A stretch of 64,000 nt of DNA from Candidatus Gastranaerophilales bacterium. GTDB lineage: Bacteria; Cyanobacteriota; Vampirovibrionia; Gastranaerophilales; Gastranaerophilaceae. Positions 33,477-42,229 of the stretch are shown here, in pieces. Positions within the stretch are counted from its first letter, which is position 1. Each line of letters starts with the position of its first letter. The notes beneath the pieces are model-generated. The model saw only the letters and a program-made list of their open reading frames with translations. It had not been told where the DNA came from and made no database searches. The position numbers and the translations under genes are program-made. The stretch lies in NCBI GenBank assembly GCA_944325515.1, contig CALVAO010000009.1, forward strand, positions 1 to 64,000. The letters are read 5' to 3'.

Positions 33477-34487
33477 CTAAACCTTCATATCTTTTTCAAA
33501 TCCGAATAATGAACTTACGGATTCGTCATCGTGTATTCTGGATATTGCTTGTCCTAAGAGCGGTGCGATTGATAGCTGTTTGACATTGGGCGGTAAATCT
33601 TCTTTTGCCCATGGTATTGTGTTTGTAATTATACACTCTTCTATCGGAGCATTTTTAAGACGTTCTATTGCAGGTCCGGAAAATACGGCATGCGTTGCAC
33701 CTACATAAACAGCTTTTGCCCCCTTGCTTTTTAAGAGCTTAGAAGCTTCGCATATTGTTCCTGCCGTATCGATTATATCATCAAACATCAAACATACTTT
33801 GTTTTCAACGTCACCGATGATATGTGCGGCAATTGCTTCATTATGTTTATCACGTCTTTTATCTATAATTGCCATTGGACAATCCAGTTTTTTTGCAAAA
33901 TGTCTTGTTCTGTTTGCTCCGCCCATGTCCGGACTTACAGCAACCATTTCTTCGGGATTTAGCCCCAGACTTTTTACGTAGTCAACAAGAATAGGAGTTG
34001 CAAAAATATGGTCAACAAGTATATTAAAAAATCCTTGGATTTGCCCTGTATGCAAGTCCATTGCAAGAACTCTGTTTGCCCCTGCTGTTGTAAGCAGATC
34101 TGCTACGAGTTTTGCCGTAATTGCTTCACGTCCAGAAGTTTTTCTGTCCTGACGCGCGTATCCATAATAAGGAATGACTGCTGTAATTGTTTTGGCACTT
34201 GCACGTTTAAATGCATCTATTATTATCAAAAGCTCCATAAGATTTTCATTAACGGGGTTGCATAAAGGCTGTACAATAAATACATCATCACCGCGGATAC
34301 TTTCTTTTACTTGAACATAAATCTCACCGTCCGCAAAATTCTTTACAACCATAGGACCAATTGTAGTTCCCAGATAATCTGCTATTTCCTGGGCTAATTT
34401 AGGGTTGGAGCGCCCTGAAAATAATTTTATATCATGAGTGGGGTTAACTGCACGCTCCAGCTGCGGATAAGTCATTTCAAGCACCAT
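33477..34487 (-). CDS. prs: Ribose-phosphate pyrophosphokinase
   Basis: The 336-residue protein matches class I PRPP synthetase. It has NFADGEIYVQVKESIRGDDVF (flexible loop and interface), PYYGYARQDRK for ATP, DLHTGQIQGFF for Mg/ATP and the PRPP loop in MFDDIIDTAGT. It makes PRPP from ribose 5-phosphate and ATP for nucleotide, His and Trp synthesis. The first ATG (34487) gives MVLEMTYPQ, and an ATG four codons later (34475) is also possible. It is transcribed alone. Confidence 0.95.
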   Translation of the reverse strand: MVLEMTYPQLERAVNPTHDIKLFSGRSNPKLAQEIADYLGTTIGPMVVKNFADGEIYVQVKESIRGDDVFIVQPLCNPVNENLMELLIIIDAFKRASAKTITAVIPYYGYARQDRKTSGREAITAKLVADLLTTAGANRVLAMDLHTGQIQGFFNILVDHIFATPILVDYVKSLGLNPEEMVAVSPDMGGANRTRHFAKKLDCPMAIIDKRRDKHNEAIAAHIIGDVENKVCLMFDDIIDTAGTICEASKLLKSKGAKAVYVGATHAVFSGPAIERLKNAPIEECIITNTIPWAKEDLPPNVKQLSIAPLLGQAISRIHDDESVSSLFGFEKDMKV

Positions 34488-34597
34488 ATGAAAATCCTTT
34501 CTTTATTTGTAATAGATGAATAATCTTATTTTATACTTAAAAAGGATTTTACAAAAGGGTTTTTTACGAAATATTAAGTACTTTTATGTTTTAATAT

Positions 34598-34765
34598 TTA
34601 ACCTGCTCTGCGCATTAAATCCGATAATTTAACGTCTTTATTTTTTATAGACGGTTCTGCTTTTTTTATAGCGACTGCAGGTTCTTTTAATTGTGATAAG
34701 CCTATTTTCTGCGGTTCTTTTTCAAAAATCAATACTTTCTTGATTATGCTTTCTATTATATTCAT
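34598..34765 (-). CDS. Uncharacterised 55-residue protein
   Basis: A short basic protein starting MNIIESIIKKVLIFEKE and ending LSDLMRRAG. The start at 34765 is chosen for the strong AAGGAG (complement of 34776-34781); the frame extends upstream to 34849 but without a ribosome site. The N-terminal 15 residues form an amphipathic helix and the rest is polar with proline and lysine. No family recognised. A TATAAT box lies just upstream. Confidence 0.5.
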   Translation of the reverse strand: MNIIESIIKKVLIFEKEPQKIGLSQLKEPAVAIKKAEPSIKNKDVKLSDLMRRAG

Positions 34766-34895
34766 GATAGTCTTCTCCTTAAGGTATATTATACAGAATT
34801 TTACAATCTGCTTATCATACATTAAAACTATTTTTCTTTTTATATTCATTATACCTTATGTTAAGATAATATCATAAAATAAAGGAAATGAAGAT

Positions 34896-35606
34896 TTGAA
34901 TACAGGTTTTTATGAAGATTTAGATACAAATTTTGAACAGGCGCTTCTGCTTGCAAATAAAACATTCTCTCATAAAGAACTTGTTGATATGCTGAAATGC
35001 GGGAATATTCCTCAAAAACAAATTGCTTCATTAAAATTTGATTACGTAAAAACAAAGGATGATGCCGGATGCTTAATAAATAACCTTACCGGCTGTGACG
35101 GCAAGATTAGAGAAGCAGCTGCATTAACAATAAACCGTCTTATTAAAGAGTCCGAAGAAGCGGCAGATCTTTTTTGTTCTTATCCGAAAATATTTGCGGA
35201 TGCGACAATTGATATCAATGCAAATATCTGCCGTTTGAATGTGGAAAGCGCCTGTATTCTAAAATATGACAATGATTTTGCCATTAAGTATTCTGAAGCT
35301 ATTATAAGTTTTATTAGTGAAGCTTTTAAAGAATTAGACAGCTTTGTATTCAGAGATAAAAAATACGTGATAAACAAGCAGCTCTTTAAGCTATACTGGT
35401 GTCTTGAGACTCTTAAGAACTATTATGACATCATAAGACCGGATATCTTATCTGATATATTAACAAAAGCCTCCGGAGTTCAAGAGTATACAATACGCGA
35501 AAAGACTGCCGAAATTGTTTGCAGGTCGGATAAATTTCCCAATCTTAAAGAAAAGTTAATGAATGATGAAAATTATTACGTCAAGGCTGTTTTTCTAAAT
35601 CATTAG
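34896..35606 (+). CDS. Uncharacterised helical (HEAT-like) protein
   Basis: The 236-residue protein is helical with HEAT/ARM-like repeats (for example LINNLTGCDGKIREAAALTI and the C-terminal YTIREKTAEIVCRSDKFPNLKEKL). No signal peptide or catalytic motif is visible. It would start at TTG 34896, with AAAGGA about 12 bases upstream; no better ATG is in frame. HEAT-like repeats usually mediate protein contacts, so a scaffold role is possible. Its 3' end overlaps the convergent gene by 12 bases. Confidence 0.6.
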   Translation: MNTGFYEDLDTNFEQALLLANKTFSHKELVDMLKCGNIPQKQIASLKFDYVKTKDDAGCLINNLTGCDGKIREAAALTINRLIKESEEAADLFCSYPKIFADATIDINANICRLNVESACILKYDNDFAIKYSEAIISFISEAFKELDSFVFRDKKYVINKQLFKLYWCLETLKNYYDIIRPDILSDILTKASGVQEYTIREKTAEIVCRSDKFPNLKEKLMNDENYYVKAVFLNH

Positions 35607-36503
35607 AGCTTCTTCAAGCAAATCAAGATGACCGTCTAATAAATAGTTTGCGAATACTTTTGTATCAATCTGTGCTCCGACAATTGACATCAAGTCCTCC
35701 GGCAATTCTGTAATCATTGTAACAAGAGAATCTTTTTCTAATGCAATCATTGGTTTAACCATATCCGGTTTCATTAACGTAGAAAGCATATTGATATATG
35801 TATCCGATTCAAATAACTGCAAATATTCCGGTTTCTGCTTGGTTAACTGGAATGTCAGCTGGCGCTGTACATCCGGATCTATTGCCGACATAAAATCTCT
35901 GTACTTATCAATTGGAAGATTTTCTATTGATTTAATTAAATCAAGCGGATTTGTTTCTTCTGAAGGTCTGCCGGTTACGCCTTCAACAAATTTAATCATT
36001 ACTTCCGGCGGCATACATTTCATCTGTTCTATTACATCGTTTTTATCCAAATCTCTATGCTGGAAGAAGTTTGCAAGATCATCCTCCGTAAACATCATAA
36101 TAATTTGATCTAGAGGAAATGCACCGAGTACAACATTAACAAGCTCTTCTATGTCTACTTCCATAAGCATGGATAAAAGTTTTTCTTGAGTAAAGAAATA
36201 CAGCCCCATAACAAGGTCATCTTTTTCCAGCAGCGGTAAAATCATTTGTCTGGTTGTGTCATCCATATTATGGAGAAGTACAAACTTATTCTCAACATCA
36301 GTGAGTTTGAATATTTTTATCAGTTTTTCCGGAGAGTTATACATCTCGCGGGCATATTTTACAGCCTGCGTGTTTCCTCTTTCAGCCTCTGCCTCAATAA
36401 TTTCATCTACTGTTTTCAGACCATAGTCTTGAATCATGCGTGATGATGTTATATTCATACGCTCTGCAAATAATTTCATATTTGTATCTAAAACTATTGC
36501 CAT
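35595..36503 (-). CDS. Uncharacterised helical-repeat protein (MgtE-N/FliG-like)
   Basis: The 302-residue protein consists of short helical repeats with acidic and hydrophobic alternation (VDIEELVNVVLGAFPLDQII, PPEVMIKFVEGV, LPEDLMSIVGAQ). This resembles the superhelical MgtE N-terminal or FliG middle domain. No flagellar or magnesium-channel gene is nearby, and the match is by feel only. It has a good AAGGAG site and is preceded by a promoter-like module with the 15-base ACTTTATATATATAA box shared with three other large helical-protein genes (39815, 41794, 50559). Confidence 0.6.
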   Translation of the reverse strand: MAIVLDTNMKLFAERMNITSSRMIQDYGLKTVDEIIEAEAERGNTQAVKYAREMYNSPEKLIKIFKLTDVENKFVLLHNMDDTTRQMILPLLEKDDLVMGLYFFTQEKLLSMLMEVDIEELVNVVLGAFPLDQIIMMFTEDDLANFFQHRDLDKNDVIEQMKCMPPEVMIKFVEGVTGRPSEETNPLDLIKSIENLPIDKYRDFMSAIDPDVQRQLTFQLTKQKPEYLQLFESDTYINMLSTLMKPDMVKPMIALEKDSLVTMITELPEDLMSIVGAQIDTKVFANYLLDGHLDLLEEALMI

Positions 36504-36510
36504 AAAAACT

Positions 36511-36549
36511 CCTTATATATATAAAGTATATCTTTAGTAAATAATTGCC
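36511..36549 (-). promoter_or_regulatory. rGCAA-type module with ACTTTATATATATAA box
   Basis: On the complement: TTAACAAAAA directly upstream, GGCAA (36545-36549), 17 bases, then ACTTTATATATATAAGG (36511-36527) running into the ribosome site. Confidence 0.65.
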
Positions 36550-36601
36550 TTTTTGTTAAGTTTTATTACAGATTTTTTATAATATGTTATAATTAAAATG
36601 T

Positions 36602-37360
36602 ATGAAGAGAGTTTTTACTATTTTAACATTATTTTTGCTATTTATAAATACGGCTGTTTATGGTGCAGGTGTAGTGAAAAAAGAAATTTCCGCACCATCA
36701 GCAGACGGATTTAATATTAAAGCTTCTTTTATGTACCCGAAAGTAAAGGGACAAAAAGAATTTAAGACAGTTGTACTGCTTCACTCTCTCGGGTATTCAT
36801 CACAATGGTGGGAAAATTTGCCCAAAGAACTGCTTCAAGCAGGTTATGCGGTTGTTATGATTGATTTAAGAGGACATGGCAGAAGCGTTTATAATTCTTC
36901 TCTTACGCGTGTATCCTGGAAAAGTCTTACAAACAGCGGCTATGCAAAATATCCGGATGATGTTGTGAATGTGTTGAATTATATAAAAAATGAAAACAGC
37001 AAAAAAGTCTTTTTTGACAACTGGGCAATTGTAGGCGCTGATATTGGTGCAAATACAGCTATTCTGGCGGCGGATAAAATCCAATATAAGCCGAAAACAA
37101 TAGTTCTGCTTTCGCCTGTAGTGAGTACAAAAGGTTTGTATATCCCTGTTAAGCTGGCAAATTTAAATATGGATATATTTTCTATTTCCGGAACCGGTGA
37201 TGCATCAGGACAAGAAACACAGGAGTATTTGAAAAAATTTGCACAGGCTGCATTTGTTACTTATACATCCGAATCCCGCTCTACAGGAATGATAATGCTT
37301 AAAAATGACGAAAGTCTGGCAAAAATTATAACCGGCTGGATACGGGAATATTTAAATTAA
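36602..37360 (+). CDS. Exported alpha/beta-hydrolase-like protein with altered nucleophile elbow
   Basis: The 252-residue protein has a signal peptide (MKRVFTILTLFLLFINTAVYG). It has an alpha/beta-hydrolase core with an oxyanion region VVLLHSLGYSS (near residue 60) and IDLRGHGRS (near 92). The nucleophile elbow, usually G-x-S-x-G, reads GADIG (near 137), with Asp in the nucleophile position. The expected late catalytic His is not obvious; the region reads SRSTGMIML. It could use an Asp nucleophile, as dehalogenases and epoxide hydrolases do, or be inactive. It is transcribed alone. Confidence 0.75.
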   Translation: MKRVFTILTLFLLFINTAVYGAGVVKKEISAPSADGFNIKASFMYPKVKGQKEFKTVVLLHSLGYSSQWWENLPKELLQAGYAVVMIDLRGHGRSVYNSSLTRVSWKSLTNSGYAKYPDDVVNVLNYIKNENSKKVFFDNWAIVGADIGANTAILAADKIQYKPKTIVLLSPVVSTKGLYIPVKLANLNMDIFSISGTGDASGQETQEYLKKFAQAAFVTYTSESRSTGMIMLKNDESLAKIITGWIREYLN

Positions 37361-37366
37361 ATGGAA

Positions 37367-38062
37367 CTAAAGCTTTGCACCATTAGGATTTTTGAGTTTT
37401 TCAAGCGCCTGTTTTGCGCCCTCATAATTCCGGCAGAGTTTTATAACAAATTCTATAGAGGCTTTGTCCTGTTTTATGGCATCTTTTAGTTTATAAATTT
37501 CTTCCAGCTGGAGTGATTTTATGTCGGCATTTGTGAAAAGATATTTTTTCAGAAGCTCTTGAGATGTGCTGTCCAGACCTAAAATATTATTTTTAAATGC
37601 AAACCAGTTGTACAGATGATAGATAAAATAGTATTTATTAAGCTCTCCTACTGGAAGTACAAACATTTCATTTGTTTTTAAGGCAAATTTTCTGCTTGTA
37701 TTTAGTGAAAGATAAAGAGCCTTGAAACCTTTTGCAGGATAAATAAAGCCCTCGTTTTCTCCTATCGGATTTAACAATTTTGCAGCGTTTGGAATAATAT
37801 AAACTGCTGTACCCTGTTTTTTTATATAGTCTAATATCTTTTGCGGATTATATTCATTGTTTTTCAGTATCAAGGTTAACTCATTTTCAAGCTTCTGTTT
37901 TTCAACATCAGCAATGGAGTTTAAGTCGAGCAGGCAGCCGTTTGAATAGTGGCGTTTCCGCCTGGAATAATTTTTGGCACCTATTGTTTTTGACAAACGG
38001 TGTCTGAGTATTTTTTCTTGAATAGATAATATTTTGTAGAGTATGTTATTAAACAGTTTCAT
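37367..38062 (-). CDS. Uncharacterised 231-residue protein
   Basis: No family recognised. The N terminus is basic and amphipathic (MKLFNNILYKILSIQEKILRH). A central globular region (95-165) with YIIPNAAKLLNP and FVLPVGELNKYYFIYHLYNW is followed by a helical C terminus. There is no signal peptide or clear membrane helix. Its start overlaps the end of the upstream 588-residue gene by 14 bases, so the two are coupled, and they probably share the promoter at 39826-39864. Confidence 0.55.
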   Translation of the reverse strand: MKLFNNILYKILSIQEKILRHRLSKTIGAKNYSRRKRHYSNGCLLDLNSIADVEKQKLENELTLILKNNEYNPQKILDYIKKQGTAVYIIPNAAKLLNPIGENEGFIYPAKGFKALYLSLNTSRKFALKTNEMFVLPVGELNKYYFIYHLYNWFAFKNNILGLDSTSQELLKKYLFTNADIKSLQLEEIYKLKDAIKQDKASIEFVIKLCRNYEGAKQALEKLKNPNGAKL

Positions 38063-39815
38063 ATTTTTCTTTCATGTTTTCTACTTGCTTTCTTGCAGAA
38101 TAGCACAGATCGTCTTTATTTTCAGTTAATTTCGCAAAATTTTCTTTGCTTACAATAGAACATATGAAAATAAAAGCGCTGTTTGAGCATTCTGATGTAA
38201 TTTCACGAAGCATTTGATAATCATATGATTTTATCATAGTTGCAAGCTGCGGGCGCAGGTGCTTTAAACCGGAATCATTTAAGACTGCACTGATAACAGC
38301 TTTAGGTGAATATTTTTTTATGGCTTCTTCTATACCGTTTTTTTGAATATCTTTTGCTACAATTACCGGATTTGTAGATTTTTTTACAACCGGATTTGTA
38401 GCTTTATTTGTAATTGTTTTCTTTTCCGTTTTGTCATATTCTTCACGGTCTTTTTCATTTTTAATATTTACAGGAGTTGTTTGATAAGATGTGATATTGT
38501 TATATTCTTCTATATCAAAATTATTTTGTGGTACATTGCTTTCTATTTCATTTTTATTCTTTTCGTATTCTTCTGAAAGATTTTCGTCTGTAGAAATCCT
38601 TTTTTCTACATCTTCAGTAACCTGTTTATAATCATCATATTGTTTAGCATCGTTTTCCCATTTAACTAAAAATTCTACTTTTTCCTCTGTTGTCATATTA
38701 ACGTTATTCAAAGCGCCTTCGCCGATACCTTGCGCTGTTGAGGTAAAGAATTCATCATCCATATAAGGCGGGATATCTTCACCGTTTTCGTATCTGTTTC
38801 TGGCAGCGACGTAATCTTCTTGATATTGATAGGCTGCTTCTGCAGATTTATCCGCCATAATTATTGATGTAAAACCTTTCAACGCATCTGCCGGAAGTTT
38901 TTCCCCGAAATTATAATAACTTTCAGCCAATCCTTCAGTAAATTCAAAGTCTGCCATATCAGCAGTTCTTGTGCGTTCATTTTTATCACATCTTGTGTCT
39001 AAAACGGTTTGTGCACCATATTGAATGTCTTTTGCATCCAATATAGGAATTGCATTTAGCGCAGTTTCTGAATCATTTGTGTGCAAAACATCTATAAATC
39101 TGCCTCTGGTAACAAATGCTTGTCTTTTGCGCATTTTTGCTTCCGCGTTTGCCCGCTCAGATTCCGGAAGCTTTTTAAGTTTTTCTTTTAAATTTCTTTC
39201 AAATTCTTCTTTTTTGCGGGTTCTATATGCTTCCAGCCGTGCTCTGCGCTCTTTTACCGGTAATTTTTTGAAATCTTGACCGAGCTCTTTGTTAACATCT
39301 CCAACTTCTTCATCGACTTCTCTCGCGTTTTGGAATTCGCCGGATTTTACTGCTTCATACCGGTTTTTTGCATCGCAGGCGATGAGACGTGCTGAATTTG
39401 TTTGTTCAGATGCACCATATTTATGCTTAAGCTGAATAGCTTTGTCCACTGCACTGTCAATATAAGCTAACAACTCTTTTTTTGTCACCTGCGGAAGAGC
39501 TTCATACTGTTCTTTTGTCAAGCCGGCAAGTTCATTAACATTTTTTATAACCTCTAAATAATTTATTCCGTTTGCACGGCATTTTAATTCAATTAACTGT
39601 TTTAACTGCCCTATATTCTTTTTCTGAGACTGATTATTTTCAGAATTTTGTTTTATTTCTACTGTATCAACATTTTCACCGGTATTTTCACATTGAATTA
39701 CTGATGTCTTTTTGAGGTTATTTTCTTTTTCTGTCGCAGCAGGAGAAGCTCCGGCAGTTTTTTCAATGCCGAGTGCTTCATATGCAAAATTTTTTATTGC
39801 AGATAAAATACTCAT
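38049..39815 (-). CDS. Large charged coiled-coil protein of unknown function
   Basis: The 588-residue protein begins with a short amphipathic helix (MSILSAIKNFAYEALGIE). It then has long Glu/Lys-rich helical regions (about 130-240, with QDFKKLPVKERRARLEAY) and a helical repeat region (240-345). An acidic Asn-rich linker (about 375-455) carries a short duplicated KKSTNPVI/NKATNPVV element, and a C-terminal helical domain follows. No enzymatic motif or signal peptide. It starts after GAGGA and is preceded by an ACTTTATATATATAA box shared with the genes at 35595, 39944 and 50559. A cytoskeletal or scaffold role is possible but unproven. Confidence 0.6.
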   Translation of the reverse strand: MSILSAIKNFAYEALGIEKTAGASPAATEKENNLKKTSVIQCENTGENVDTVEIKQNSENNQSQKKNIGQLKQLIELKCRANGINYLEVIKNVNELAGLTKEQYEALPQVTKKELLAYIDSAVDKAIQLKHKYGASEQTNSARLIACDAKNRYEAVKSGEFQNAREVDEEVGDVNKELGQDFKKLPVKERRARLEAYRTRKKEEFERNLKEKLKKLPESERANAEAKMRKRQAFVTRGRFIDVLHTNDSETALNAIPILDAKDIQYGAQTVLDTRCDKNERTRTADMADFEFTEGLAESYYNFGEKLPADALKGFTSIIMADKSAEAAYQYQEDYVAARNRYENGEDIPPYMDDEFFTSTAQGIGEGALNNVNMTTEEKVEFLVKWENDAKQYDDYKQVTEDVEKRISTDENLSEEYEKNKNEIESNVPQNNFDIEEYNNITSYQTTPVNIKNEKDREEYDKTEKKTITNKATNPVVKKSTNPVIVAKDIQKNGIEEAIKKYSPKAVISAVLNDSGLKHLRPQLATMIKSYDYQMLREITSECSNSAFIFICSIVSKENFAKLTENKDDLCYSARKQVENMKEKYETV

Positions 39816-39825
39816 AGTTAATCCT

Positions 39826-39864
39826 CGTTATATATATAAAGTATTTATTTGGTATAAAATTGAC
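39826..39864 (-). promoter_or_regulatory. rGCAA-type module with ACTTTATATATATAA box (588-residue gene)
   Basis: On the complement: TTAACAAAAAA, then GTCAA (39860-39864), 17 bases, then ACTTTATATATATAACG (39826-39842) and the GAGGA ribosome site. Confidence 0.6.
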
Positions 39865-39883
39865 TTTTTTGTTAATAATTGTT

Positions 39884-39918
39884 AAGCACTGCGGGAAAGA
39901 TTTCCCGCAGTGCTTTTA
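39884..39918 (+). terminator. Strong hairpin with T-run on the plus side
   Basis: AAGCACTGCGGGAAA (39884-39898) pairs perfectly with TTTCCCGCAGTGCTT (39901-39915). The T-rich tail lies on the plus-strand side, although the flanking genes are on the minus strand. It could still end transcription from the minus-strand gene at 39944-41794, or end an unseen plus-strand transcript. Confidence 0.6.
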
Positions 39919-39943
39919 TTTTTATAAGTTATATAAAGAAATA

Positions 39944-41794
39944 TTATGCTTTTTCTGCTTGTATTTTATCGATTTGTTTTTGGGTTGTTACAGAGACTCC
40001 TATTAAGTTAAATTTTGTGAGATCCACTTCTTTTGCTGCAGCAAGCATACCGGAAACCGAACCTGTAATTCTATTTAAAAACAAATTCTGAACCGTGCTT
40101 GATGCATTTGAAAAATAATTCATTGCCCAATCTTGTGTTGTAGAGCCCATATCGCTAAACTTTTTAAACACTTCTGTTGCAAAACTGAATTTACTCTCGC
40201 CTGTTTCTTTCAAGTAAGTGGTTATACCGGATGCACTTCTGAAAGCTTGATTTTTGAGAGTGTAAATTTCAGATGAGGTTAAATTGTCATTTGCTTTCTG
40301 TTGTTTTTCAACAGTAAATACCTGCTTTATTTCTTCTGAAGTTGCCGCAACTTCCTCTTTAATAGTTTGTAATCTTGTTGTATCAACCGGCGTTTCTTTC
40401 TGTGTAAATCCGTAATCTACCGTTTCTGCAGGCTCATAAGTTTCAGTATCCGAACTCTGCGGAGCCTTAAGCGGTGCTTCCGGATTTTCTATCACAGCAG
40501 AATAGTTACCGTTTGTAGCTTCGTCCAGAAGTTTTACAACTTCTTCTTTCGGTATTGTCAGAGCTTCCGGATTATTTTCAACAAATTCTGTTATCTGCTC
40601 AAGAACTTCTTTGTAATTAGGAAGTTCATAAGCGTCTTTATTCATACCTAGAAGAAGCTCTCTTTTTACAGCATCAGCAATAATCTGATTGATTGCAGTA
40701 CCGGAAATTTCACCGGCTGAAACTGCTGTATAAAAATTATCTCTTTCCAGTTTTAACTGTTTTTCTTCTTCTGTTAATTCTTCGCCTCTGGCTTCTTTTT
40801 GAGCAATAACTTCTAAAGCTTCTTTATTCTCTTCAAAGAAAGCCTTAGCTTCTTTTTGGAATTCTGCGTGATGTTTTTTGATACCCTCTTCGCTCTTAAC
40901 AGAAGTTAGTTTTGCAGTTGCTTCTGTAACTTCATCCTTAGAAGGTACATTTCCTTCAACATCAAGCTTTAAGGCTAATTCTTTTGTCTCTTCAACCGTC
41001 CAGCTGTCAGCCCATTCCGTACGGGCTTTTGGAGTCGCGAAACTTGTTAAAACTGCGTCTAAACCTTTAAGCCTGTTTGAAGCAACAAGAGATGTAATAG
41101 CTTGCTTAAATACAGCCTTTTCTTCATCCGGTGTATTAAGCAATAATTTACCAAAATCTTGAAGCTGTTGTCTGTAAATATGTTGCTTCTCTTCTTTTGT
41201 TTTTGCATTCTTTAATTTATTAACAAAGAATTCATTAAAATACCTGTCTAAGTATTCTTCAATTTTCTCTTGCGGAAGTTTTGCAAAAGAACCTTTTTGT
41301 AATCCGAAGAATCTTTCCATACGCTCAGACAAGCATTCGCCTTGCTGGTTTTTCTTATACTTTTCAATAGAATCCCATCCGGTCTTTAATGCTACATAGT
41401 ATTTATTAGCCGTTGAGCCGGCTTTATCTAAATCAACTTTGCCGTTGGAAGCAGTATCTTTAATTGCAGTTTTCAAACAATCGACAATTTGTTTTAGTTC
41501 TTCTTCTGAAAGTTGTTGGATTTGCTGCTCATTCAAGCCTGTTATACGATATAAAATGCCGCTGTTTTTAATTTCTTCAGCCTTTAATCCGTACTTGCTT
41601 AATTCTGAGCACAACTTTTCTAATAATTCATCAAGTTTAGAGGTATTTTTATTTTCTTCTGCAGAGGTATTTCCAGCATTCTTTGCTGCTTCTGTCATAA
41701 CAGAATTAGTATAAGCTGTCTTAGCAGTCTGGACTCCCTGTCCGGACTGTGCAGTGTATAAATATTCATTTGTTTTTACACCATCTAATGACAT
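39944..41794 (-). CDS. Large charged helical protein of unknown function
   Basis: A 616-residue protein, Glu/Lys-rich and mostly helical (for example HHAEFQKEAKAFFEENKEAL, residues about 310-330), with a Pro/Thr-rich linker near 460-490 and a Ser/Thr-rich C-terminal domain. There is no signal peptide, catalytic motif or membrane segment. ATG 41794 (MSLDGVKTNEYLYTAQ) is chosen because GAGGT lies ten bases upstream; the frame is open to 41842, but that would run through the promoter-like box. It shares that box with the genes at 35595, 38049 and 50559 and a longer upstream block with 50559. Confidence 0.6.
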   Translation of the reverse strand: MSLDGVKTNEYLYTAQSGQGVQTAKTAYTNSVMTEAAKNAGNTSAEENKNTSKLDELLEKLCSELSKYGLKAEEIKNSGILYRITGLNEQQIQQLSEEELKQIVDCLKTAIKDTASNGKVDLDKAGSTANKYYVALKTGWDSIEKYKKNQQGECLSERMERFFGLQKGSFAKLPQEKIEEYLDRYFNEFFVNKLKNAKTKEEKQHIYRQQLQDFGKLLLNTPDEEKAVFKQAITSLVASNRLKGLDAVLTSFATPKARTEWADSWTVEETKELALKLDVEGNVPSKDEVTEATAKLTSVKSEEGIKKHHAEFQKEAKAFFEENKEALEVIAQKEARGEELTEEEKQLKLERDNFYTAVSAGEISGTAINQIIADAVKRELLLGMNKDAYELPNYKEVLEQITEFVENNPEALTIPKEEVVKLLDEATNGNYSAVIENPEAPLKAPQSSDTETYEPAETVDYGFTQKETPVDTTRLQTIKEEVAATSEEIKQVFTVEKQQKANDNLTSSEIYTLKNQAFRSASGITTYLKETGESKFSFATEVFKKFSDMGSTTQDWAMNYFSNASSTVQNLFLNRITGSVSGMLAAAKEVDLTKFNLIGVSVTTQKQIDKIQAEKA

Positions 41795-41803
41795 CTTAAA
41801 TAC

Positions 41804-41866
41804 CTCATATATATAAAGTATGTAAAATTTGCCTAATTTCACTCTTTAAAGGTTTTGTTACAAAAC
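41804..41866 (-). promoter_or_regulatory. Upstream block GTAACAA / TTAGGCAA / ACTTTATATATATGAG
   Basis: On the complement: TTTTGTAACAAAACC (within 41851-41866), TTAGGCAA (41829-41836), nine bases, and ACTTTATATATATGAG (41804-41819). Counting 17 bases from GGCAA reaches TATATG. The block matches the one at 50473-50530 in order and spacing. Confidence 0.6.
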
Positions 41867-41974
41867 TTAATATTGTAACAATTTGTAAATATTTATCTTT
41901 TTACCCTAAAGTTTTTCAAAGAAATTCCGTTATACAAAATGTAAGGTTGAAGTAATTAATAAGGAGTATAACTT

Positions 41975-42103
41975 ATGTATTCAATGTGGCCCGGATGTTA
42001 CAGCTTTAAAGATGAAATCGGTGTTCTTGCCCTGTGGTGCAAGGAGCAGATTGAAGCTTTTGTTTTAAAAATTTATGAATTGGACAGGTTATTAAACGGT
42101 TAG
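41975..42103 (+). CDS. Small 42-residue protein
   Basis: A short frame with a good AAGGAG ribosome site (41961-41966) and a strong terminator 40 bases after its stop, so a separate small mRNA is likely. The protein starts MYSMWPGCYSFKDEIGVLA and ends with an amphipathic helix (EAFVLKIYELDRLL). It contains two Trp and two Cys and no signal peptide. No family recognised. A GTAACAATTTG box lies 90 bases upstream. Confidence 0.65.
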   Translation: MYSMWPGCYSFKDEIGVLALWCKEQIEAFVLKIYELDRLLNG

Positions 42104-42142
42104 ATAATCTTTGTTATTTTCTCTCTTTCTCTCAAAATATTT

Positions 42143-42178
42143 AAGCTTGCAGGTTCAAATGCAAGCTTTATTTTTTAT
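42143..42178 (+). terminator. Intrinsic terminator after the 42-residue gene
   Basis: AAGCTTGCA (42143-42151) pairs with TGCAAGCTT (42160-42168), followed by TATTTTTTATTT. Confidence 0.85.
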
Positions 42179-42229
42179 TTATTATCTGGTAAAATTTAAT
42201 TAAGGACTCGGGGGAGAGCCTTGTAATTT

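Noticed and set aside
35595..36503. Flagellar motor protein FliG
   Set aside because: Only a general helical-repeat resemblance is seen; no FliG C-terminal charged motif and no other flagellar gene occurs in the window.
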